DNA from: Alviniconcha marisindica
Taxonomy: Eukaryota; Mollusca; Gastropoda; Provannidae
NCBI GenBank assembly: GCA_018857735.1
Contig: JABMCL010002049.1
Span: 1,292,001 to 1,356,000 of the forward strand
Direction: 5' to 3'
DNA length: 64,000 nt
The position numbers were made by a program, and so were the translations under genes. Below the pieces are notes generated by a model. The model did not search any database. It worked only from the letters and a program-made list of their open reading frames with translations, and was not told where the DNA came from. Positions 37,983-49,317 of this stretch are shown piece by piece; position 1 is the stretch's first letter; each line of letters opens with the position of its first letter.

Positions 37983-40900
37983 GTAAACAAAAGAAGCTGT
38001 TTTGTGTGACGTAAACATGCACCACATCAAATACTTGAACCCACGTGGCTTTGCGGGAGTTGTGTGATTCTGTGAACACACTAGCCACTACGAGCCGGTT
38101 TGGCCTAGCGGTAAGGCGTTATGCTAGTAAGCAGAAGGACCTTGGTTCGATTCCGCTTCGGCTGTCTTTTCTCTTCAAAAAGGTTGGGGTTCGTGGACAC
38201 TGTCTTGTGACTTTGCCATTCACAATTAATGAAACGTTACCCCGCGGCTCAAAGCGCTTAACAAGCATAACATTAGTTAACAGTTTAAGACTTAACACAC
38301 AATGTAGCTCGAGATGGAAAATTTTATCAGCAATTTAACAAAAACTAACATATAATGTACACATCAGCAAAGGTTCAAGCATTTATAACTATGTGTAAGA
38401 TGCACGTACACACACACACACACTGTACAGACTGATTAGAGGTGAAGGACAATTTTGCTTAGCTGAAAAGTGAAATATTCTGAGAAGAGAAATGTCTTGA
38501 GTTTGCTTTTGAAGGAAGAGAGTAGCAGAGTGCCTGATGGGGAGATTGTTCCAGATGTGGGGGCAGAAGTGTGAGAAAGTGCAAAAGCAAGAGTCATTCT
38601 CTTGCCATTTGGTGACCACCAACTTTGCAACCTGACATCAGAGACTGAACGAGAGAGAGACTTCTTAAAGCCTGTGATTAAAATGCATTCTGTCGTACAG
38701 ATTAGGACTTCTTTACGTCCTGTATAGTAAATGCAGGGGGTTTGAGCAATTCTGCCAATTGCATGAGACTGAGAGTGAGACTGAGAGGGGTTTATTTTGC
38801 AATAAAAACACAGTTTTTCTATGTGTTTGCAACCTATGCTTTAGGCATTCAGCAAAACGGCTACAAGTGCAATCATGTATTGCTTCAGCTTGCCTGTAAA
38901 TGTAACAGAAATTGCAGATCTGCTTGGCCCTAGATTATACCAAGGTACACGATATCAGATTATGATATGATACGATACTTAATACCAAATCTGTCTGGCT
39001 TATCTTCATTAATTATAGTTTTATACACCACCACAACAGAGATCAACTTAGTTCAAGCCTGAGCATGAGCTTTTTCATTATTAATTATTTTGTCTGACCT
39101 TTGTAAAAGGGATCAACAAAATAATTTAAATTGTTAAAAACAAGGATTTTGTTTTTAAAATAGAATGCTCCAATGATTTTATTTTTGATTTACAATCCTC
39201 TTGCAATATTCAGTGATGGTTAGTGGGACACAACTGTAGCAAAAACAGTCAAATGTCACCGCTGGCCTTAGCTTAATGGTTTTCGGTGGACCTCATTGAT
39301 CTTGTTCCTCAGGTGATGTGAACACAAACCTCATGATATATTACTTTAATAAAACAAAGACGCAGCATTTGCAACATGGGCTACTCATGAGTATGAGTAG
39401 TACCACTACCAGTACAATTTGTCTTTGTGTGTAACCAGTCCTGCTGTCTCATCTCTTGTGAATAAATTATAAAACCAAATTTAGAACAATAGAACTAGAA
39501 GCTGAATAAAAAACCTAACCAGCAAGGGGGAAGATCTTGATTTTATGTGTTTTATTTTGAGAATGTTTAACAACAAAATGGGAATGATATTGCTTGTACT
39601 GTACATTATAACATACTTACGACTTAGTTGTATTATACCTAGAAACCCAATGACAATGTGGTGGGGGGAGGGGGGGGAGGGGGGAAGAGACAGTGAGTGA
39701 TAAGCTAGCCACATTTTTATTGGAAAAGGAGTGGAGGTGTTTTGCAAGACATTGTTTTGTACCAAATTCAGTTTTACTTTTAGGCTTTTTTCAGTTTATT
39801 TTCCCGCAGTGGGGTACTGTGGACACAGAAATTAAGGTCCTCTCTGTTGAGAACCCAGAGCTGACAAATGTTCTCCCTTTAAATTAAACTGAAGTTTAAA
39901 GCCTGGAGTAGGTCAGAACAAAGCAGCCGTGCATGCTTTGCCCATTGCCAGCAATTTCTTAGACAATTATTGCCCTAATTTTGACCATCCTGGCCCATTC
40001 ACCATTTTTCACAGATCCTCTCCCTACTTTTTAACTGCATCAGTTTTGGTCAGCACAGTTTCCCATGTGGGCCGGCAGAATAAAATAGGTCACCCTGCTC
40101 ATACTGTCATAGTCACAGCTGATTTAAGCAGGTTCCTGAGGTCAGTGCCTGCAGAATATAAACAGGTACCAAAACATGCATGTGTTATTGTGCATGTATA
40201 CATCAGATAAATGGATGATTGGTTTTTAATGTAGTTAGTATTACTGTCACAGTATCAATGAATTAGACGATTTAGAGACAAACTTGTGATTTAGTGAATG
40301 TGTTTTGAACTGATGCAAAGGAATTTTGAATGTGTGATTTGGCTAGATCTAGTAGATGTGACCCAATGTGGCTGACAGGACATTAACAATCCAAGAACGA
40401 TTTAGAGACAAACTTGTGATTTAGTGAATGTGTTTTGAACTGATGCAAACGAATTTTGAATGTGTGATTTGGCTAGATCTAGTAGATGTGACCCTATGTG
40501 GCTGACAGGACATTAACAATCCAAGAACTAAGTAACTTTAGTTTGTTTATACTATAGGCTGATGGTATTATGAGAGCAATTATTCCTTTCCTGGCACTGG
40601 CAGAAAATGTTATTGTCCTTTATTATATATTATATATAAAACTAGAGTAGTACTAGTAGTACCTCTTAGTCTTAATGAAATTGGTTGTCTCGTGGAACGA
40701 TATTGCTGTGATTTGCAGGAAGATGAGGTGTCAGTTGCATTGGTGGCTGTCCGTGCCTTGCAGCAGGTCTTCACACGGTTCCTCTCCACTGGGGAGATGT
40801 TTGTTGCTCACATGCCCACTAAGGAAGAAGGTAATGAAGGTCTTGAGCCAGGAAAAAAAATGGCAGTCAGTAAAATGCTATTTTTTTAATATCACCCATT

Positions 40901-43900
40901 AACTGCCTCTAAGGACATTGATTTGAATGGTGTCTTTCCATTGGGGAGATGTTTATTGCTTACATGCCCACTAAGGAAGAAGGTAATGATACTGAAGTCA
41001 TGAGCCAGGAAAAAAAATGGCAGTCAGCAAACTGCTATTTTTTTAATTTAACCCATTAACTGCCTCGATTCAAATGGTGTCTCTCCATTAGGGAGATGTT
41101 TATTGCTCACATGCTCATTAAGGAAGAAGGTGAGCCAGAGGAAAATGGCAATCAGCAAACTGCTGTTATTTTTCAATTTAACCCATTCACTGCCTTTAGT
41201 TTAAGCCAAAGGATATAAAATGGTGTCCATGCCAAAATGTTTTGCAAGTGTCTGTAGGATGTTGTAAGACTCGTATCAGGATGTTGCGCGTGATCTCTCT
41301 GGACTCCAGTTGTTTGTTTTTTTAACAGGATTTAATTAAATATATGTATTGCTAAAGTTTTAGCTTTTTATTTAACAATAATTTTGCTGGATTGTTGGAC
41401 TTTCACTTGTTTTAATAGTTTTTGGTGAAGTAGTGTTTGATGTTGCCATATCTCATATATATATATATATATGTGTGTGTTTTGCCCTTTAGCCTTTTTT
41501 TTGGCTTTTAGGTAATAATTAATATTAATGTGAGTTATTCCCTACATCGTGTACATGGTAACGATGGTTGACTAGGCATTAAAACCCAATTACCTAGCTA
41601 CTTATATCCATTAAAAACCAGTTGCTTGCTTACCTCTTCCCTGAATTCAGACCTTTCTTGCATTATCAATATTATGTGTCCAGAGCAAACGTCTCAGAAT
41701 GAACATTCCTGGTTACCTTAACCTGTTTCAGTGTTCTAAAATATGATTAGAGGGAAATTGTGCCAACAGTGCAAATTAATTGGTAAGGAAAGGGTTAATG
41801 CACAGGCTCTGGGAATGGGTTTTCATAGACCCACTCAACACATTTTGACCAAAACAAAAAACAAAAACAGGAAAAACAAATGTTGTGAAATGAGTTAACC
41901 AAAATTTGTCTGTGCCACTTGCAGTTGCACTGGTTACAGTCTTAGTCTGATACAATGTGAAAAAAAAGTCCATGTACTGTGCAATCCAGGTCACCTTCAA
42001 GGTTGTAAATTTTATCACAAATGCCTTGTCAACACGGATGTCATAGGATTTCAAGAAGTGTGGCTAGACTAGAAGATAGATCTACACCATAACTGAAAAC
42101 CTTGTTGATTTATGTCATGTCATTTTGGCTTATGTGTAGAGGTCAATTGGTATGTGGTGTTTGTGCAGACCTGACAAAAGAGGAGCAGTTATGTGCCTGG
42201 CTGCAGAATCAGTACAAGATGGCATGCGAGATTCTCTTGGAAAAGTTGGAGTCTGAAGATGCCAAACTGCGGGTACCATAATTACTCATTTTACTGTTGG
42301 CAACTATCTGTTTATCCAGACAGACAATTGACAGGGTTTGTTCTGTATTGTAATATTTTATAGTCAGTTGCTAAATCTGAAATGGGAAATAGAAGAATGG
42401 TGCTGAAATAAAAGTTTCCATCTATGGGTTTGAGTAAAGAGGTTTTCAAGACTATTTTAGTATCTTATCTATGCTGTACAAGATCCCTTTAAAAAATCAG
42501 ATTTAAGTTGATATTGCACTTCAAACAAACACCAACCCTGTCAAGACAAAGAAGGGGACACTCCATGTAGGTAGTCCAAAGTGATTTTGAAACTCAATAG
42601 TTGACTATCAGACTTATATATTTGCATAGATCTTTTTTATCTGATTTCAGTGATACCAATTTTATGTTGATCACTTGAGTAGTTCTGAAGTTATGATTTT
42701 TTTAATATTTAATTTTTTGCCCCAGTTTGCCCACAAAATGCAAATTAGAGAAATCCTGAGATTTAAGGTCCCACCTGTAAGCTATTTTGCATATAACCTG
42801 TCTAATATTTAGGAACCTCATTCTCCACAGTACAAATAATAGGCCCAATTTTTTGTAGACCTTCATTTTGATTATTCTTCCAGATATTTCACAGCAAACT
42901 GGCTAAATTCATAAAAAATGTCATCCATCAATCTTAAAAATGGTTTTAAAAAATAATAACTCCTCTTCTACTTGTCCTATCACCTTACTTTTTCTACCGC
43001 AGTTAAGAACTCTACATGATGCCATACTTTTCTGATTGATCACAGAGAAAATGTAAAAGTCCATTTTTTTTCAGGGTGACCTTGCATCACCTTACAGGCC
43101 CCATTTCAAGGGCATATATATGCGGAAGCGATGTCCCCAAAATCTTCTGTCTCCAACATCCTGGAATTGTTGCTAACTGGATTGACTTCAAACCCCCGTT
43201 TCAAAACAAAGTTCACAGCAGTCTCGGCTATGTCCTCTTTTTGCCACCATTTACCAAATATATATATGAAACGAATAAACCCAAAATTTGCAACAGAAGG
43301 TGAGTGTAATCATATATATGTGTCCTTCAGTAGGCGTATGCTCCTTTCAGACATTTGATCTAGATCTAATTTCTGAGTAACCGTGCACACTTCCTGAGTG
43401 CTGATGTCAGTAAAACAATTTATCCACTCATCCATTTACAGACTGAATCAGTCACTCTTGTTGCAAATGTTGGCGTCATTCGCTAGATCTGTTTGAGTGA
43501 TTCTGATATTTGTGGCCCAAAATGGCACTTGAAATGTCCCAGGAATTTTCGACTGTCTCCAATATCCAATATTACCAATAAAGTCTCTCCTAGACTGACA
43601 TTAGTAGAAAGGTTTGCTCAAATTTCTGTTTATAAATAAATTTGTCAATCATCCCATTGACACCCAAACCAGCTCTCGCCCGTGTTTGCAATCGTTCACT
43701 GACCACTTCATTTTTCATTTTTACTTCCAGAAGCATTCATTTGACAGCTTAATCTGGCTTTCAAGAAAAAGATTAATACTTTCAAGATCAACAAGATCAT
43801 TTACACGCAGTCTAGAACACTGATAGTGGAGAATCCACCAACTTGGCACGCACGATCGTTTGTCCGGTTGCCTCAGCGGCCATGGCTGATCGTACGGCTG

Positions 43901-46900
43901 TGGTAATAAAATCTCTGTTATCATGTTTCGGCGGCTGAGTGTTGGACATATGAATAGTTTTGAACTCTTATTTTAGTATAACTTTGAAGAAGAAAGATTG
44001 ATCTTTCTCCTGATATTTTTTATGAGAGTGTCCGTGGTCTAAAAACAGTACAAAATCTGTTAAACACATTTCAAACAACTTTATTCAGGACTTCTGCTTG
44101 TCGAAGGCAGCCATCATGGATATGGAAAGAAAGTTTAGCAGCAGCACTTTTGATTGATATAGATTTCATCATGGCTGGACTAGCCTACATCCAACACTCC
44201 GCATCTGAAGACTGCTTACAGCGAAGATTGTTTGCAGCCTATGCACATTGCTGACAGAAGGCAGCGCTTAGGGGTGCCGAGATCGGGGTGAATTTTCACA
44301 TTCTTTTTCAAAGCATAATAAACATAACAACACAGTTAGGAAGATGAGACATGAAGCTTTTCTCAACAGTAATTTTTATTGAGACTGGATCCAAAAAAAA
44401 CAAGAAATCCGTCGATGAAAATCGCTAAAATTAGACCAACTTAGTTACACAGAATGCAGCTGAGAGCACTTTGGACTGCCTACTCCATGCTCTTTGGTCA
44501 GTACAGCAGTGTCATCAGCAATGCTGTCCGAACACCAAGGACTGGAACGAACTACTGGCAGATGCAGTCCATGGAAGCTGATGTAACAGAACACTCTTGA
44601 CATGGTTAGCTCTGTTCTGAGATAAAAATATAATTTGGGTGCTCTTGCATGGAAGCTTGTGGCAGATAAATTTGGGCCATGCCAGAAGATCTGATCTTTA
44701 CATGTGACTGTGACGGAGAAAACTGAGGGCTAGTGAAACAAGTGTAATGATAATATTGATCACAGTAGCCAAAGTGCCTCAAAAGCTGGTTAGCTCAACA
44801 TTTAGAATTGCTCAGCTGGTGGTTGAGTTAAAAACTGGTTTAAAAGATCATGGATTTTCAGAGCCCAAGAGGAAGGAGGTGGAGCTGGGCTGTCATAGCT
44901 GGATGGATTGTCTTGCTGCTGAGTTGTTCCTCAACAGTTGCTTTTCGGACACTGTCTTTGTGACTTCGGTCCATGCAGCTGTTGAAACAGCAATCAGCAG
45001 AGTGCACAAGTTGCTTCACACTAGTGTGGTCCCCGCCTCCTTAACATTATTGTTCTGGTAGTGGCTGATGGTCTCTTCAGGCATTACGGGTCATAGTGCA
45101 CAGATGAACTATTCATAGGTACCTGACCCCTCCCCCTTTCCCCATCCCTACAGTTTCTGTGGACGTAAAGCACCACAATTACGTATTTCACTAATTCTGA
45201 TTTGTGGCATGACTTATTTAAGAAGTCGTGTTCATTGATTTGTTAAGGAAGCATCGCTGGTGGCATTGCTGAAGTTTGTGGAGCAGGAGGGACAGAGACC
45301 ACTGGAAACTCCAGCACCTGACCAGGTCCAGTTCCCCTTCAAACTGTTACAGGTCAGTTTCTACCCTGTCTCTTACTCTCTCACTCTCTCCATCACTCAC
45401 TCCCTCCCTCCCTCTCTTGTTTGACTCGTGTGAACAAAGGTGCTCTGCTTTTTTTCTTTTGGCTCTTTTTTTTCTCTCAAGTATGACAAGTTGATTTTGT
45501 GTTCAACATCCAGTCAGTGTTGTGAATTGGTGTATCCTAATGATATCATCATCATTTGTGTGACAGGGTATCATTGGCCAGTTGTTATCACGGACAGTCA
45601 ACATGGAGTCACTGATATTTCGCCTGAGTGAGGTGACAGAGAATGACGATGTTCGGTTCTTCATGATGAAGGCGATGAAACAGGAACTTGGCAAGACACC
45701 CATCAAGGTACAGACTGGCTTGGATCAATTTGTGTGTGTGCTTAAGTTTGAGTTTTTCTGCTGTTGGTGGTGTGCTTGCTTTGGTCTGTTTGCTATTCTT
45801 TTTTTTCTGTTGACATTTTTGTTTTTTGGGGGTGGTGGTTGGGAGTCCGAGTGGTTAGACTTCCAGGAACTTGGCAAGACACCGATCAAGGTACAGACTG
45901 GCTTGGATCAATTTGTGTGTGTGCATAAGTTTGAGTTTTTCTGCTGTTGATGGTGTGCTTACTTTGGCCTGTTTGCTGTTCTCTTTTTTTTCTTTTTTTC
46001 TATTGACTTTTTTTGGGGGGGGGGGGGGGGGTTGAGAGTGGTTAGACTTCCATTGTTGGGGTTGGTTTGGGTGGGTGTGGGTTGTTGTTGTTTTTGTTTT
46101 TTTGGGGGGGGGGGGTGTAAGGAAAGTTAACATTATATTTTCAACTACAAGCAGGCTTCATATGTTTGTTGTTGTAGCATTATAGTTTACACATTGTCTA
46201 TGTGGACAGGTACATCCTGAGGTGACCCTCTGCTGCTGACATGACGTTAAAATTCAAGCACTAACTTTGTAGCTATGTACAAATATTCCCCACTTCCCCC
46301 AAAAGTATCATGCACCAGTTTTCAGCCCTTCTGTAGTTGGATGCAATGCATTTGCTATCATTTTTAGTTGCATGTTTTCAACGCATGTGTTGTCAGGAGA
46401 GAAGTGAGATGGTTTTGTGCACTGTGCTGCTTCCACTGACTCTAGTGAATGGTTTGGTGGAAAAGGGTTCTGGGATCATGTTTTAGTTAAATGTCTTACC
46501 CTTCCAGAGACAAGGGTTTTGTATAAATAAATGTCTCTTGTGTATGTTTCAGGAGAGAGGTAAAATGTTCCTGTCCAGAGTTATGTTTGATTGCTTCTTG
46601 TACACATTTCAGGAGAGAAGTTGTACAATCATTCTCATAGTGTTCTGTTTTTTAATGTCTCTCGTGTACATTTTAGACAAATGTGAAGCATTCTTGTAAT
46701 GTGTTCTGTAAATCATGTCTCTTGTGTACATTCCAGGAGACAGTTGAGATGTTCTTGAGTACTTAGTGTTCTGTTTAAATGGAGACAGTTGAGGTGTTCT
46801 GGAGTACTTAGTGTTCTGTTTAAATGTCTCTTGTGTACATTGCAGGACAGAAGTGAAGTTTTCTTGTATCTGTGTTCTGTGTAAATCATAAATGTCTCAT

Positions 46901-49276
46901 TTACATTTCAGGAGAGAAGTGAAGTGTTCTTGCACAATGTGCTGTGCACCTTAGAAAACCTGGAATTCCCTGAACATGGTGACGGTGAGCCTCTCACCAA
47001 GTTTCTCACAGCCACAGGTATTGAGCTGTCTTTAACGACTCTTCAGTTCTTTGTTACACAATTTGATCAAAGAAAAGAGTGGGTTGTTATGATTGTAAAG
47101 GAATGAAGAGGTCTGCACATAACAGGGTATTTCATGTGACAATATATCTCATAGCCTGTCAACAAAAAGGAAGAACAAAAGAACCAAGGTTTTTAAACAA
47201 CAGTTGCTTACACTAAGTTACAGTGGAAAATATTCAGTAAAGATGTTTCGCTTGTATTATAAAACTTGTGAATGATAAGAACAGGGGGAAAATGACTGCA
47301 TGTGAATGCATTATCTCCAAAAGAAAATAGCCTCCAAATTTGAAATCACTGTGGTGTTTCCGCTATTGTGCTGTTGATTGTTTGCAATTTTCTTTGCTGT
47401 CTAAGTGCTGTGGATTTCAGTTGCCCAATTTTTCTTCTTCTTCAAACTCATACTCTCTTGCAGATGATAAGGTTTCACACCCCAAAATTTCTTCAGTCAG
47501 TCAGCATAAGAAGAGCTTCACAGCGTGTTGGATGGAGTTCCTCAGATCAGAGGTATACTTTTATACGTGTCACCTGTGTCATTATTTGCCTGTGTTTAGT
47601 ACTGAAAGTTTACATATGATTCCTTGCAAATGACTGTAAATCTTAACGATTTACTGGAGAGCTCTGAGAAATACCTGGGTGCTTTGTGTTTACAAGAAGT
47701 TGAAGACTAAATACTGATAATCAGAAGATGACAACAGCTTTGCTCTTGCTTGCATTGGGCCAAATATTCATGGATTTTGAAACACCTGCAGCCATTGCCA
47801 GAGTTGTATGCAACCCTTTTTTTTTCTTCTCCCCCTTTTGATTATGTATTGTATGGTAAATCTCAGCTGAACCATCAATTGCTAAAATTACTTTTGAGAT
47901 TTCCTTTTATCTGTACCATTTGCCTGTAACCGTTCTAGGACTTTTGCTTTGCCCCCCAAATCTGCGATTTTAATTTTTATCCAAATATTTCTACATTTTT
48001 GTTGTTGTAGATCTCTGCCTGACTGCCATTTTCTTGTCTTGTGAGCTAGAAATACCTAGCAGCAATAAACATACAAGTTACTGAAGTGACATTTTCTGTT
48101 GTAAAGCTCAACCTGACCCCCATTTTATTGTCTTTTGAACTAGAAATACCTAGCAGCAATAAAGATACAAGTTGCTGAAGTGACATTTCCTGTTGGCTTA
48201 CAGCTCACACCAGGACTGTATCGACGTGTGCTGACCAAGCTGGACGAGAAGGTTCTGCCTTTCATGTCCAGTCCTCTGGTGCTGGCTGACTTTCTCACAC
48301 TGTCCTACAACATTGGTATGCTTTGTCTTTGGTATGGCGCTCATTTCCTACACAGTCCTACAACATTGGTATGCTTTGTCTTTACTGGTGATGTTTTACA
48401 CATACAACACTGGTATGCTTTGTCTTTAGTGCCCATGTTGTACACAGTCCTATAACATTGGTATGCTTTGTCTTTGGTATGGCGCTCTTTTCCTACACAG
48501 TCCTACAACATTGGTATGCTTTGTCTTTACTGGTGATGTTTTACACATACAACATTGGTATTCTTTGTCTTTATTGCCAATGTTTTACACAGTCCTACAC
48601 CATTGGTACAATGGTACTGGGTCGCTCTGTCCTTTGCTATGGTTGTCACCAGCTTACACTGTTCTGCAATACTTGTATGCTCCATTCCAACTATTGTGAT
48701 GGTGATGGTCGCTTTTATATAGCGCTATTCTCCACTCATGAGCAGACTCGCTGCACTTTTGTCTCATGTGATTCCAAACGAGTGACTGTAGCTTTCTGTT
48801 TTCTTCGTCAGGTGGGGCCATCAGTCTACTGGCATTGAATGGACTGTTCATCCTTATACACAGATACAACTTGTAAGTCCTTGTCTCGGTGTTCCAGCAT
48901 GCTGCATGCATTGTAGTAGGAAATTCTCATGTTGTATTCTTCTGCACCTCAACAGATTTGTGCTGGTGAATTTGTTTAGAGGCTGGTTTTATATTGAGGC
49001 TAACACTGTTGCACTGGCTGTGTGTAGCAGACTAGGCCTCAGACAGTGAGTGATCATCTGGTGACTCATGCACAGGTTGTCAGACTAATTCGAGATTGAA
49101 AATTTCATTGCTGGACTGTGGGGTGTTTTTCTTTTCTCTTGTCACTCGTTAAGATCACAGACTTGTATGCTGGGATTTGATTGATGTTTTTGTAGCATAG
49201 TCTGCTGACAGGAATGAACAGGATAAGCATGCTTGCTTTTACTTGGGTTTAGTTCATAACAGAGCATAGCTGATGT

Positions 49277-49317
<41 letters not shown>

